A stretch of 22,248 nucleotides of DNA from an uncultured Alphaproteobacteria bacterium (GCA_902464275.1 CABQIK010000021.1:1-22248); one strand, 5' to 3'; shown: positions 5,109-13,690, counted from the stretch's first letter. The notes: generated from the letters alone by a model not told the origin. Numbers and translations are program-made.

Positions 5109-7915
5109 AGCTTATCTTTCAAGTATTTAGCGGTATAGCCGACACCCGCTTTGGCAACTTGTTCCGGTGTGCCTTGGGCGATAATCTGCCCGCCGCCGTC
5201 ACCGCCTTCGGGGCCGATGTCGGCAATATAATCGGCGGTTTTAATCACGTCTAAATTATGTTCAATCACAATCATGCTGTTGCCGTTTTCAACCAACTGA
5301 TGCAGCACTTTCAAAAGTTTGTTAATATCATCAAAATGCAATCCGGTAGTCGGCTCGTCTAAAATATAAAGCGTTTTGCCGGTTGCTTTTTTGGAAAGCT
5401 CTTTGGATAGTTTAATACGCTGCGCTTCACCGCCGGAAAGCGTGGTGGCGGGCTGGCCGAGTTTTACATAGCCCAAGCCGACCTGCCGCAGCAGGTCAAG
5501 CCGGTTTTTAATGGTCGGAATGGCGTCAAAAAACTTGTAAGCCTCGTCAATAGTCATATCTAAAACATCGGCAATAGATTTGTCTTTATATTTAACTTCC
5601 AAGGTTTCGCGGTTAAAGCGCTTGCCTTTGCATACTTCGCACTCAACATAAACATCAGGCAAAAAGTGCATTTCAATTTTGGTTACGCCGTCACCTTTAC
5701 AGGCTTCGCAGCGGCCGCCGGCCACGTTAAACGAAAATCTGCCGGCGGAATAGCCGCGGGCTTTGGCTTCCGGCAGACCGGCAAACCAATCGCGGATATA
5801 AGTAAACAGGCCGGTATAAGTTGCCGGATTAGAGCGCGGAGTGCGTCCGATGGGCGACTGGTCAATATCAATAATTTTATCAATGTTTTCAGCGCCTTTG
5901 AGTTGGTTATAAAATCCGGCCGGTTCGCGCGAGCCGTTAATTTCTTTGTTTAGGGCTTTGTATAAGGTTTCAAGAATCAGCGATGACTTGCCGCTACCTG
6001 ATACGCCGGTTACGCAGGTTAAAGTTCCGAGCGGAAGTTTTAAGTCAACATTTTTTAAGTTGTTGGTGCGCACGCCGGTTATTTCCAAAAACTTTCCGTT
6101 ACCTTTGCGGCGTTTGGCAGGCACGGCAATAAATTTTTCGCCGTTTAAATATTGCGCGGTGAGGCTGTTTTTATTTTTAAGAACTTCAGCAACCGTGCCG
6201 GAAGCGGTAACTTTGCCGCCTTCATCACCGGCGCGCGGCCCCATATCAACCAAAAAATCAGCCGAACGAATGGCGTCTTCATCATGCTCCACCACAATAA
6301 CGGTGTTGCCGATGTCGCGCAGACGGGTTAAGGTTTCAAGCAAGCGGTCATTATCGCGTTGGTGCAGCCCGATTGAGGGTTCGTCTAACACATACATAAC
6401 TCCGGTTAAGCCGGAACCGATTTGCGAGGCAAGGCGGATACGCTGCGATTCACCGCCCGATAAACTGCCGGATTGGCGTGATAAAGTTAAATACTCAAGT
6501 CCGACATTATTCAAAAATTGCAGGCGGGTGATAATTTCTTTTAAAATTTTGTGCGCGATTTCACGTTTTTGCGGCGAAAGCTGTTCCTCAACTTGACCGA
6601 ACCACTGCAAGGCATTTTTGATAGACATGTCGGAAGCCTGCATAATGTCATAGCCGCAGATTTTGACCGCCAAAGCTTCAGGCTTTAGGCGCTTGCCGCC
6701 GCAAGCCTCGCACGGGGCGGCCGACTGATAATGCGAAAGTTCTTCGCGCGATGCCATGGAATCGGTTTCAAGAAAACGGCGTTCCATATTGGGAATAACG
6801 CCTTCAAACGGTTTTTCGGTTACAAAGCGCGAATAATACATCGGAACACTGACATTGCCGGAGCCGTATAAAATTATCTGCTTGGCTTTTTCGGGTAAAT
6901 CTTTCCACGGAGTTTTGGGCGAAATGCGTAAAAAGTCACATAACGAGTTTATGGTTTGGCTGTAAAAAGAAGTTCTGAAGCCGTACCACGGGGCGATGGC
7001 GCCTTTTTCAATGCTTAAATTTTCATTGGGGACAATTAAGCGGGGATCCATATAAAGTTTGGCGCCGATGCCGTCGCAATGCGGGCAGGCTCCGTACGGA
7101 TTGTTAAATGAAAATAAGCGCGGTTCAATTTCTTCAATGGTAAAACCGGATACGGGGCAGGCAAATTTAGATGAAAATATTTTGCGCTCGCTGCCGTCGG
7201 TAAAGTTTACAAATAACAAACCGTCACTTAATTTGAGCGCCGTTTCAATAGATTGGCTTAAACGTTCCGCCATGCCGGGTTTTACCACCAAGCGGTCAAC
7301 CACCACTTCAATATCGTGCTTTTGGTTTTTGTTTAAGGAAGGAACTTCTTCAATATTATACATTGTTCCGTCAATGTTTACGCGTTGATAGCCTTGTTTT
7401 TGCAAGCTTTCAAATTCTTTTTTGAACTCGCCTTTTTTGCCGCGGGCAATCGGGGCGGATAAAATGATTTTGGTGCCTTCAGGGTAGGCGGTTATTTTGT
7501 CGGTCATTTGCGATACGGTTTGCGATTCAATCGGCAAGCCGGTTGCCGGAGAATACGGCGTGCCGGCGCGCGCCCACAGCAAGCGCATGTAGTCATAAAT
7601 TTCGGTAACGGTGCCGACGGTGGAACGCGGATTATGCGAGGTGGTTTTTTGCTCAATGGAAATGGCAGGGGATAAGCCCTCAATGGAATCAACGTCAGGT
7701 TTTTTCATTAAGTCCAAAAATTGGCGGGCATAAGAGGATAAGCTTTCAACATAGCGGCGTTGACCTTCGGCGTAAACAGTGTCAAAGGCAAGCGATGATT
7801 TGCCGGAACCTGACAAACCGGTGATAACCGTGAGTTTGTCTTTAGGAATATTTATATCAATATTTTTAAGGTTATGCTCGCGAGCGCCTCTGATTTCAAT
7901 GTATTTATCTGCCAT
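5105..7915 (-). CDS. uvrA: UvrA, excinuclease ABC subunit A
   Basis: A 936-residue nucleotide excision repair ATPase that dimerises, recognises bulky DNA lesions and loads UvrB. It has two ABC modules: Walker A GLSGSGKS at 33-40 and GVSGSGKSS near 640; signatures LSGGESQRIRLA near 487 and LSGGEAQRIKLS near 828; Walker B segments MYVLDEPSIGLHQRD and LYILDEPTTGLHFDD. The zinc-binding motifs CEACGGKRL and the paired CEACKGDG/CEVCKGKR are present. Length is typical (about 940). It is first in an operon with the phosphatase-QueH gene, overlapping by four bases. A consensus-like promoter lies 27 bases upstream. I saw no GTTC-N7-GTTC alphaproteobacterial LexA site near the start, so SOS control is not evident. 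Confidence 0.98.
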   Translation of the reverse strand: MADKYIEIRGAREHNLKNIDINIPKDKLTVITGLSGSGKSSLAFDTVYAEGQRRYVESLSSYARQFLDLMKKPDVDSIEGLSPAISIEQKTTSHNPRSTVGTVTEIYDYMRLLWARAGTPYSPATGLPIESQTVSQMTDKITAYPEGTKIILSAPIARGKKGEFKKEFESLQKQGYQRVNIDGTMYNIEEVPSLNKNQKHDIEVVVDRLVVKPGMAERLSQSIETALKLSDGLLFVNFTDGSERKIFSSKFACPVSGFTIEEIEPRLFSFNNPYGACPHCDGIGAKLYMDPRLIVPNENLSIEKGAIAPWYGFRTSFYSQTINSLCDFLRISPKTPWKDLPEKAKQIILYGSGNVSVPMYYSRFVTEKPFEGVIPNMERRFLETDSMASREELSHYQSAAPCEACGGKRLKPEALAVKICGYDIMQASDMSIKNALQWFGQVEEQLSPQKREIAHKILKEIITRLQFLNNVGLEYLTLSRQSGSLSGGESQRIRLASQIGSGLTGVMYVLDEPSIGLHQRDNDRLLETLTRLRDIGNTVIVVEHDEDAIRSADFLVDMGPRAGDEGGKVTASGTVAEVLKNKNSLTAQYLNGEKFIAVPAKRRKGNGKFLEITGVRTNNLKNVDLKLPLGTLTCVTGVSGSGKSSLILETLYKALNKEINGSREPAGFYNQLKGAENIDKIIDIDQSPIGRTPRSNPATYTGLFTYIRDWFAGLPEAKARGYSAGRFSFNVAGGRCEACKGDGVTKIEMHFLPDVYVECEVCKGKRFNRETLEVKYKDKSIADVLDMTIDEAYKFFDAIPTIKNRLDLLRQVGLGYVKLGQPATTLSGGEAQRIKLSKELSKKATGKTLYILDEPTTGLHFDDINKLLKVLHQLVENGNSMIVIEHNLDVIKTADYIADIGPEGGDGGGQIIAQGTPEQVAKAGVGYTAKYLKDKL

Positions 7916-7941
7916 TTTAACAATCTCCGTAAAACAGCCGT

Positions 7942-7970
7942 AATATAATCAAAATAGTAACAAAAGGCAA
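7942..7970 (-). promoter_or_regulatory. uvrA promoter
   Basis: On the minus strand, TTGCCT (7965-7970) and TATATT (7942-7947) are 17 bases apart. The promoter starts directly after the upstream gene's terminator and would give a leader of about 20 bases. Confidence 0.6.
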
Positions 7971-7971
7971 T

Positions 7972-8000
7972 AAAAAAAGCCCGCAAAATTGCAGGCTTTT
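7972..8000 (-). terminator. Terminator of the 145-aa gene
   Basis: On the minus strand AAAAGCC.GC pairs with GC.GGCTTTT around an ATTTT loop, followed by a run of T. It lies about 20 bases downstream of the stop codon at 8019. Confidence 0.8.
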
Positions 8001-8018
8001 AATGTTTTTGGTTACCGG

Positions 8019-8456
8019 TTAAAACTCGCGGGAACCGTGGCCTAAAGCGTCATTATACATAGAGTTGCTGCTCTTGGCGGCTTCTCGGGCATTGTTTTGC
8101 TCACGTTTGGCGCGCCATGCGCTGATAACAACGCCTTCTTTCGGAAGAGAAAGCTCATAATCGGCGGAAACCAACGGAGCTTTGCCGGCGGCAACGCGCT
8201 CGTTATTTTCATTGCGGACTTCAATCAGTTCGCGGGCGGCAAGGTTTTTGAAATATTCTGCTCTTTCCGGCGTGGTTGCTAACTCAGGGTGCTTTTTCAT
8301 AAAGCGGCTGACGCGGGCTTTTTCCGAAACGCCTAATTCCTTATACGGGGCTCTTTGTTGTTCAACGTCTTTATGGTCATTGCCTTCCCAGTTAAGGTTA
8401 TTTTTATAATCAGTTTCGGTACTTAAAGTTCCGTCTTTGTTTTGCACATACTTCAT
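8019..8456 (-). CDS. Hypothetical cytosolic protein, 145 aa
   Basis: Not recognised. I place the start at the ATG at 8456, which has AAGGAG about 9 bases upstream, rather than an in-frame codon 42 bases earlier that lies on the promoter. The protein is hydrophilic and strongly charged, with no signal peptide or membrane segment. It has an N-terminal MKYVQNKDGTLSTET stretch, a central helical region (KARVSRFMKKHPELATTPERAEYF, described by position 52-75) and an Ala/Asn/Ser-rich tail ending GHGSREF. It is a single-gene unit with its own promoter (8489-8517) and terminator (7972-8000). A gene is near certain; no function can be assigned. Confidence 0.75.
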   Translation of the reverse strand: MKYVQNKDGTLSTETDYKNNLNWEGNDHKDVEQQRAPYKELGVSEKARVSRFMKKHPELATTPERAEYFKNLAARELIEVRNENNERVAAGKAPLVSADYELSLPKEGVVISAWRAKREQNNAREAAKSSNSMYNDALGHGSREF

Positions 8457-8488
8457 AGCTTTTACTCCTTGATTGCGTTTATAGCCAA

Positions 8489-8517
8489 TATATAACATAT
8501 TTGTCTAAATTTTGCAA
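8489..8517 (-). promoter_or_regulatory. Promoter of the 145-aa gene
   Basis: On the minus strand, TTGCAA (8512-8517) and TATATA (8489-8494) are separated by 17 bases, about 32 bases before the start codon at 8456. Confidence 0.55.
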
Positions 8518-8532
8518 TAATTTTTTTAATGG

Positions 8533-8559
8533 TTGATTTTTTTATATCGGTGATATAAA
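8533..8559 (+). promoter_or_regulatory. Weak promoter candidate of the binding-protein gene
   Basis: TTGATT (8533-8538) and TATAAA (8554-8559) are 15 bases apart, shorter than ideal. It is the best pair in the gap before the ATG at 8594. Confidence 0.3.
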
Positions 8560-8593
8560 TTTCTTTAAGTTGTCAATAACAGTTTATTTTAAA

Positions 8594-9670
8594 ATGCTTA
8601 AACAAATTGTAAACATTGGTGCTTTTTTATGTTGTTTTATGCCGGCGGTTTTGCATGCAACCGTTAAAGTGGCGCTGATTGCGCCTAAAACCGGCGAATA
8701 TAAAATGTGGGGCGATGAGCTTAATTTCGGCGCTAAAACGGCAATAGATGAAATTAATAACAACGGCGGCATTAAAGGCGAAAAGCTTGAGCTGATGAGC
8801 ATTGACGATGCCTGCAGCGACAATTTGGCTGTTTCAACCGCGCAAATGCTGGCGGTCGGCGTTGAAAATAAACCGGCGTTGGTGGTGGGGCCGTATTGCT
8901 CTAATAACACTTATAATGTGGCAAAAACGTATTCTAAGGCGCAGATTTTTCAGATTATACCGGCAAATAACAAGTTTGGCGCAGGTGCGGAAGTTGAGTT
9001 TAATTCACAAATCGGGAAAGATTTTTTTAAATTTTATAATGAGCGTTATGCCGGTAAAAAAGTGGCTTTTTTGTCAAATCCTGACTATCAGGTTAAGGCT
9101 TTTAATTCTTTGTATGATGAATTTCGTAAATACGGAAAATCATCGCTGTTAACTTCTTATGCTTTTGCCGACGCTGATTTGGATAATTTGGCTAAAACTA
9201 TGGTTTTGGCCGGTGAAGAAGTGGTGTTTATTTCCGGCGAGCCGAAAAAAATTGCAAAAATGATACGTAATCTAAAGCAAAAAAATCAGGATATGGTGAT
9301 TGTAACCGGTAAATACGCAGTGGGTGATTCGTTGTTTGAATATGCCGCTGATTGGCTTGATGACGTTTATTTTATGGCAAAGCCGAGTTTTCAGGATAAT
9401 CCGGATTTTGCCGAGATGTTGGTTAAGCTTCGTTTGCGCGGGGTTGAGCTGACCGGACTTGGCGGATATGCCTATACGGCAATAAAGACATGGGCGGAAC
9501 TTGTTAAACAAACCAAAAGTTTTGATTATGCCAAGTTGGCGGCCAAAGTTAAAAAAGGCGGGCTTAAAACCCCATGGGGCGAAGATTTGGCAAATAACAG
9601 CTCCGCGCAGGAACGGCTTCATTATGAATTTTATCAATATAAAAACGGCGAATACGTTATGGCCGATTAA
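8594..9670 (+). CDS. Periplasmic binding protein, branched-chain amino acid (LivJ) type
   Basis: A 358-residue exported protein of the type I periplasmic binding fold used by Liv/HAAT ABC importers. Residues 1-22 form a signal peptide (MLKQIVNIGAFLCCFMPAVLHA, with AxA-like cleavage before TVKVALIAP). The mature start VALIAPKTGEYKMWG, then GAKTAIDEINNNGGIKG, is the family hallmark. Cys74 (DDACSDN) and Cys102 (GPYCSNN) match the disulfide of LivJ-type proteins. A TTG at 8570 would add eight residues, but neither start has a strong ribosome binding site; I prefer the ATG because it begins a clean signal peptide. No permease or ATPase gene is adjacent, so it may be an orphan receptor or use a transporter elsewhere. 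The ligand cannot be predicted. Confidence 0.85.
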   Translation: MLKQIVNIGAFLCCFMPAVLHATVKVALIAPKTGEYKMWGDELNFGAKTAIDEINNNGGIKGEKLELMSIDDACSDNLAVSTAQMLAVGVENKPALVVGPYCSNNTYNVAKTYSKAQIFQIIPANNKFGAGAEVEFNSQIGKDFFKFYNERYAGKKVAFLSNPDYQVKAFNSLYDEFRKYGKSSLLTSYAFADADLDNLAKTMVLAGEEVVFISGEPKKIAKMIRNLKQKNQDMVIVTGKYAVGDSLFEYAADWLDDVYFMAKPSFQDNPDFAEMLVKLRLRGVELTGLGGYAYTAIKTWAELVKQTKSFDYAKLAAKVKKGGLKTPWGEDLANNSSAQERLHYEFYQYKNGEYVMAD

Positions 9671-9672
9671 AG

Positions 9673-9703
9673 CAAAACAGCTCTGATTATTCAGAGCTGT
9701 TTG
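9673..9703. terminator. Bidirectional terminator between convergent genes
   Basis: AAACAGCTCTGA (9675-9686) and TCAGAGCTGTTT (9691-9702) form a perfect 12-bp stem with a TTAT loop. It begins 4 bases after the binding-protein stop. On the minus strand the lipoprotein stop codon lies in the loop, so the hairpin also covers the last codons of that gene. Confidence 0.75.
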
Positions 9704-10148
9704 CATTTACGGGCGTAACCTTTGTGAATTTGAGGTTACGGATTTTGATGGCCAACTTTGCATAGCGCTCCGTAAACCACTTTTCGGTTTGTTTGGCGGC
9801 TTGCGCTTTGTCGGCAACAAGTTGTTCAGTGGTCAGGTCGGCCACGTTCAGTCGTATGGCTTTTTCAACGGCGAGGTAATAAGTTATGCAACCCCACGAG
9901 CTGAAAAATTCATACTCTGCCACAATTTGCACTTGCCCGTCTGATACGGTATAAGTGTCGGTGTAGTGGTCGGCGTAATAGGTGAACAAAAAGTCACTTA
10001 AATTCCGCCCCTCAAAATTGAGTTCTTCGCGATTTTGACGCGGAGGTTCAGGTTCATCGCGGCGCGGCATCGGGTCTTCAGGTCGGCAAGATGAAGTAAA
10101 GCCGATGACCATTAAAACCGCCAGAAACCTACGAAAATTCTGTGTCAT
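9687..10148 (-). CDS. Putative lipoprotein, 153 aa
   Basis: A 153-residue protein of unknown function. With the ATG at 10148 the N-terminus is MTQNFRRFLAVLMVIGFTSSC: a positively charged start, a hydrophobic stretch and a cysteine at 21, resembling a lipoprotein signal, although TSSC is a weak lipobox. A Pro/Arg/Glu-rich linker follows, then a soluble domain with a WGCITYYLAVEKA segment. A TTG at 10172 would add eight residues; neither start has a good Shine-Dalgarno sequence. Attachment to the inner or outer membrane is an inference from the signal. It is convergent with the binding-protein gene and shares its terminator. Confidence 0.65.
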   Translation of the reverse strand: MTQNFRRFLAVLMVIGFTSSCRPEDPMPRRDEPEPPRQNREELNFEGRNLSDFLFTYYADHYTDTYTVSDGQVQIVAEYEFFSSWGCITYYLAVEKAIRLNVADLTTEQLVADKAQAAKQTEKWFTERYAKLAIKIRNLKFTKVTPVNANSSE

Positions 10149-10191
10149 AATATAAAAATTTTGGTTATACAATAATAAATAAGAGGAGTAT

Positions 10192-10219
10192 ATAATAGCA
10201 AATTTTGTCAGTTTGTCAA
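10192..10219 (-). promoter_or_regulatory. Promoter of the lipoprotein gene
   Basis: On the minus strand, a perfect TTGACA (10214-10219) and TATTAT (10192-10197) are 16 bases apart; TTATAT two bases on is an alternative -10. The leader to the ATG at 10148 would be about 37 bases. Confidence 0.6.
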
Positions 10220-10252
10220 TGTGAATATGGTGTGCAAAAAGCAGGTTTTAAG

Positions 10253-10281
10253 TTGGATATTTGTAAAAAAGCATTTATACT
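10253..10281 (+). promoter_or_regulatory. ssb promoter
   Basis: TTGGAT (10253-10258) and TATACT (10276-10281) are separated by 17 bases, giving a leader of about 30 bases with AGGA ahead of the ssb ATG. Confidence 0.6.
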
Positions 10282-10317
10282 GCAAGGCAGACATAAACTA
10301 TAAATTAGGAAATAAAA

Positions 10318-10788
10318 ATGGCAGGAAGTATAAATAAAGTAATTTTAGTCGGCAATTTGGGCGCGGATCCGCGTGTTACCAACACCCAAAGCGGCACCAA
10401 AATTGTTAACTTGAGCATTGCAACCTCTGATCGTTGGAAAGATAAGCTTTCCGGCGAATTTAAAGAGCGCACCGAATGGCACCGCGTGGTTATTTTTAAT
10501 CCGCAGCTTGCCGATACGGCTGAAAAATATTTGCGTAAAGGTTCAAAAGTTTATATTGAAGGTCAGTTGCAGACCCGCAAATATGAAGACCAGAACGGTC
10601 AGGAACGTTACACTACCGAAGTTGTTTTGCAAAACTTCAACGGCGTGTTGGTAATGCTTGATGCCCGTGGCGGCGATGGCGCTCCGGCCGGCGGTAATGA
10701 AGTGTTTAGCGGCTCATCATCGGCAGGTTGGGATAGCTCAGCTTCATCTCAGTCTTCAACCGCTTTGGACGATGATATTCCGTTTTAG
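10318..10788 (+). CDS. ssb: Single-stranded DNA-binding protein SSB
   Basis: A 156-residue protein that coats single-stranded DNA during replication, repair and recombination, normally as a homotetramer. Residues 1-112 are the OB fold, beginning MAGSINKVILVGNLGADPRVT, with the conserved EWHRVVIFN and KGSKVYIEGQLQTRKYED segments. Residues 113-150 are a Gly/Ser/Ala-rich disordered linker. The C-terminal tip DDDIPF is the standard docking site for partner proteins. AGGA lies about 8 bases before the ATG. It is a single-gene unit with its own promoter and a strong terminator. In many proteobacteria ssb lies next to uvrA; here three genes separate them. Confidence 0.97.
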   Translation: MAGSINKVILVGNLGADPRVTNTQSGTKIVNLSIATSDRWKDKLSGEFKERTEWHRVVIFNPQLADTAEKYLRKGSKVYIEGQLQTRKYEDQNGQERYTTEVVLQNFNGVLVMLDARGGDGAPAGGNEVFSGSSSAGWDSSASSQSSTALDDDIPF

Positions 10789-10809
10789 TTATCAGTGATG
10801 TTTGTACAC

Positions 10810-10839
10810 ACCCCGTTGAGGTTGCTCAGCGGGGTTTTT
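10810..10839 (+). terminator. ssb terminator
   Basis: ACCCCGTTGAG (10810-10820) pairs with CTCAGCGGGGT (10825-10835) with one G-U pair and a GTTG loop, followed by T residues. It begins 22 bases after the ssb stop. Confidence 0.9.
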
Positions 10840-10890
10840 GTTATTATTTAGCATATCAAAATGATTAGATTTAAAGAATATTCTAGCTCG

Positions 10891-10946
10891 CGTTTTTTTT
10901 TTGCAATATTTACGAGTCTGCACTGTGCATAAGTTGTATTTAACCA
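10891..10946 (+). repeat. Dispersed repeat, copy 2
   Basis: Same order as copy 1: CG, ten T, GCAATATTTACGAGTC, five variable bases, TGTGCATAAGTTGTATTTAACCAC. TGTGCATAA is the complement of TTATGCACA, again fitting the DnaA-box consensus. It lies between ssb and the 3' end of the membrane-protein gene, about 40 bases from that stop. Confidence 0.85.
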
Positions 10947-10987
10947 CCTCGTCGGCGTTTGCCACTTATGTGAAAATAAAATTTAAG

Positions 10988-11707
10988 CTATTCTTTATAG
11001 AAAGTTTCGTACAAATGCAGGTATACCACAATTTGAAAAACGGTTAATACAGAGTGCAAAATGTATAAAATCGTGCGTGAAGAGTTTAATCCGATAACGC
11101 TGATGATTAACGGCAACAGCGCAAAAATCAGTAAAAAGACTAAAATGGTTTTTAAATAATTTCCACGGACTTTGTAAAAGGCGCTGATGATGGAGCTGTC
11201 TTTGTTATTAATAACAGAAACCCACCCGAACAGCGGAATTAAAAATGAAAACGAAAGCAAGAAAATGGCGCCGAACAGCAACAAAACCTTGGCGTACGGG
11301 TTTAATACCAAAAAGATGTAGGTTTGGCGCAAAAATTCATACAAATCAGGGAAGCCGATTAAATTTTTGCTTAAATAACGCAACAAATTAAGCCCAAGTT
11401 TGCCGCATACTATTACAAAAAATGAAAAAGCAACCACGGTTATGAACTTAATCAGCGAATCAACAAATTTTTCTTTACTTATTAACGGCTTTTGCCCGAA
11501 ATAAAGGCTGGTGAAAAAAAAGTAAAAGAAGTAAATAAACACGCTGTATAATAAAAATACGGAAAGATTTTTATAAGCGCCGAAGCGACCGGCTGAATAA
11601 GAGCCGACAAAAGAAAAAATTGTCAATACGAACAAGAGCGGAATATTGTTTCCGATAAATCCTAAGGAATCAATAAACAAGCGGCGTACAGACAATTCTT
11701 TCTTCAT
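10988..11707 (-). CDS. Multi-pass inner-membrane protein of unknown function
   Basis: A 239-residue hydrophobic protein with about six predicted membrane helices (near 22-38, 48-68, 84-105, 139-165, 186-206 and 212-232) and a charged, cytosolic-looking N-terminus (MKKELSVRRLFIDSLG). No enzyme motif is visible. It begins 8 bases after the accC stop, so it is almost certainly co-transcribed with accB-accC, yet nothing in its sequence ties it to fatty-acid synthesis. It could be an independent membrane protein carried on the same mRNA. Gene call secure, function unknown. Confidence 0.8.
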   Translation of the reverse strand: MKKELSVRRLFIDSLGFIGNNIPLLFVLTIFSFVGSYSAGRFGAYKNLSVFLLYSVFIYFFYFFFTSLYFGQKPLISKEKFVDSLIKFITVVAFSFFVIVCGKLGLNLLRYLSKNLIGFPDLYEFLRQTYIFLVLNPYAKVLLLFGAIFLLSFSFLIPLFGWVSVINNKDSSIISAFYKVRGNYLKTILVFLLIFALLPLIISVIGLNSSRTILYILHSVLTVFQIVVYLHLYETFYKE

Positions 11708-11715
11708 GGCAGTCC

Positions 11716-13062
11716 TTATTTGTTGTGTTGTTTTTCCATAAATTGTTCAAGCCAGTGAATATTATATTGGCCGTCAATAAAGTCAGCCTGAGATATAATT
11801 TCCTGATGCAGCGGAATGGTTGTTTTAACCCCGATAATAACAAATTCTTCCAAGGCGCGGCGCAGGCGCATTAAAGCGGCGTTGCGGGTTTTGCCGTGAA
11901 TAATCAGCTTGGCAATCATGCTGTCATAATATGGAGGAATGGTGTAACCGGAGTAAATTTCAGAATCTACTCTGACCCCGAGACCGCCCGGAGCGTGCCA
12001 CTCAGAAATTTTTCCGGGGCAGGGAACAAAAGTTTCAGGATCTTCGGCGTTAATACGGCACTCAATGGCATGCCCGCTGAAAGTGATGTCATCTTGCGTG
12101 TAACCCAACGCGGCGCCGCTTGCGATTCTGATTTGCTCGCGAACAATGTCAATACCGGTAACGGCTTCGGTAATCGGGTGTTCAACTTGTAGGCGGGTAT
12201 TCATTTCCATAAAGTAAAATTTGCCGTCCTCATACAAAAATTCAAGTGTGCCGGCGTTTTGATAACCGATTTTTTCAATCGCTTTGCGAACAATTTCGCC
12301 GATTTCATGGCGTTCTGTGTCATTTAAGGCAGGTGACGGAGTTTCTTCAATAACTTTTTGATTGTTGCGCTGAATAGAGCAGTCGCGTTCGCCAAGGTGC
12401 ACAACATGCCCGTATTTATCGGCTAAAACCTGAATTTCAATGTGGCGCGGTTTTTGCAAATATTTTTCCATATACACAACATCGCTGGTAAAAGCGGCTT
12501 TAGCTTCCGCGCGAGCCATGGTGTAGGCTTCCGCCATTTCGGCATCGTTAAAGGCAATTTTCATACCTTTACCGCCGCCGCCGTCTTTGGCCTTAACAAT
12601 TACCGGATAACCGATTTTGTTTGCCCAAGCAATGGCGTCTTCAACCGATTGGAGCGCCGGAGACCCGGGGGTAATCGGCAAACCGGCTTCCACAGCGGCT
12701 TGTCGCGCCATAATTTTATCGCCCATTAACCGCATTTGCGCCGAGGTGGGGCCGATAAACGTAATGCCGTGTTTTTCAACCATTTCGGCAAAATCGGCAT
12801 TTTCGGATAAAAAGCCGAATCCGGGGTGAATGGCGTCTGCTCCGGTGATTAAAGCGGCGGAAATAATCGCCGGTTTGTTAAGGTATGAATCAGCCGATTT
12901 GGCAGGACCGATGCAGACCGCTTCATCGGCTAAGCGAACATGCATGGCGTTGGCGTCGGCCTCAGAGTGAACGGCAACCGTGCGGATACCCATTTCACGG
13001 CAGGCGCGATGTATACGTAAAGCAACTTCGCCGCGGTTTGCGATTAAAACTTTTCCAAACAT
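11716..13062 (-). CDS. accC: AccC, biotin carboxylase of acetyl-CoA carboxylase
   Basis: A 448-residue ATP-grasp enzyme that carboxylates the biotin on AccB using bicarbonate and ATP, the first half-reaction of malonyl-CoA formation. The N-terminal domain begins MFGKVLIANRGEVALRI, a family signature. The ATP-grasp glycine loop GGGGKGMK is at 161-168, and the catalytic segment MEMNTRLQVEHP lies near 286-297. The C-terminal domain contains ECRINAEDPETFVPCPG. Length matches E. coli AccC (449). The gene follows accB by 12 bases and precedes the membrane-protein gene by 8, forming one operon on the minus strand. Confidence 0.97.
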   Translation of the reverse strand: MFGKVLIANRGEVALRIHRACREMGIRTVAVHSEADANAMHVRLADEAVCIGPAKSADSYLNKPAIISAALITGADAIHPGFGFLSENADFAEMVEKHGITFIGPTSAQMRLMGDKIMARQAAVEAGLPITPGSPALQSVEDAIAWANKIGYPVIVKAKDGGGGKGMKIAFNDAEMAEAYTMARAEAKAAFTSDVVYMEKYLQKPRHIEIQVLADKYGHVVHLGERDCSIQRNNQKVIEETPSPALNDTERHEIGEIVRKAIEKIGYQNAGTLEFLYEDGKFYFMEMNTRLQVEHPITEAVTGIDIVREQIRIASGAALGYTQDDITFSGHAIECRINAEDPETFVPCPGKISEWHAPGGLGVRVDSEIYSGYTIPPYYDSMIAKLIIHGKTRNAALMRLRRALEEFVIIGVKTTIPLHQEIISQADFIDGQYNIHWLEQFMEKQHNK

Positions 13063-13074
13063 ATAAAAATCCTT

Positions 13075-13569
13075 TTATTCAATTACGACCAAAGGAGCGC
13101 CATATTCAACCGGATCGCCGCTTTCAACCAAAATTTTGGTGACTCTGCCGCCTTTGTGGGCTTTTACCGGATTAAAGGTTTTCATGGCTTCAATTAAGCA
13201 AACAGTGTCGCCGGCGGCAACAACATCGCCGACATTAACATAGTTGGCGGCGTTAGGGTCAGATGAAAGGTAAACAACGCCAACCATCGGAGATTTAACA
13301 GCGTCAGGACTGTTGGTGTAATCTTCAACCGAAGAAGCAACTTCTTCAGCTGCGGCAGTTTCTTCAGCGCTTGCCGGCGAGGCAGTCGGAACAAGAGGAG
13401 CAGGTTGAACCGGAGCTGCCGGAATATATGAAGCTGCGGCAACGCCGTTTACCTGTCGTGATAAGGTGATTTTGCAGGATTCATCTTCATATTTAAGTTG
13501 GGTTAAGTTTGTTTTATCCAATATTTCAGCCAGTTTGCTGATAACTTTGGTATCAATCGGATTAGACAT
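13075..13569 (-). CDS. accB: AccB, biotin carboxyl carrier protein
   Basis: A 164-residue carrier that holds the biotin shuttled between AccC and the carboxyltransferase AccAD. An N-terminal helical region (1-40) is followed by a Pro/Ala-rich flexible linker (46-80) and the biotinyl domain (90-164). The biotin lysine is K130 in EAMK; the bases after it read TFNPV where most homologues have LMNEI, a mild variation. The thumb-type insert around LSSDPNAANYVNVGD fits AccB. First gene of the accB-accC-membrane protein operon. The ribosome binding site is weak (GAGAG). Confidence 0.95.
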   Translation of the reverse strand: MSNPIDTKVISKLAEILDKTNLTQLKYEDESCKITLSRQVNGVAAASYIPAAPVQPAPLVPTASPASAEETAAAEEVASSVEDYTNSPDAVKSPMVGVVYLSSDPNAANYVNVGDVVAAGDTVCLIEAMKTFNPVKAHKGGRVTKILVESGDPVEYGAPLVVIE

Positions 13570-13637
13570 TGTTATTTTCTCTCATAAAGTTTATAAATCA
13601 GCTTTAATTCATAGTACGAAATGAAACAAAAAACAAT

Positions 13638-13665
13638 AAAAATCGTCAAAATCAGGCGATTTTTT
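13638..13665 (-). terminator. Second hairpin upstream of accB
   Basis: AAAAATCGTC (13638-13647) pairs with GGCGATTTTT (13655-13664/5) around a 7-base loop, with T-rich sequence beyond it on both strands. It probably reinforces termination of the glycosyltransferase transcript. Confidence 0.45.
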
Positions 13666-13690
13666 GCAAAAAATGGCGTTTTTTTAACAA

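Noticed and set aside
5946..6596. 216-codon plus-strand frame opposite uvrA
   Set aside because: It lies entirely antisense to a certain uvrA, has no ribosome binding site and no protein-like composition.
7916..8018. LexA (SOS) site upstream of uvrA
   Set aside because: No GTTC-N7-GTTC or CTGT-N8-ACAG pattern was found between the promoter and the start codon.
8570..8593. TTG start for the binding-protein gene
   Set aside because: It adds eight residues before a clean signal peptide and has no ribosome binding site; the ATG at 8594 is preferred.
10149..10172. TTG start for the lipoprotein gene
   Set aside because: It would lengthen the signal peptide by eight polar residues without a better ribosome binding site.
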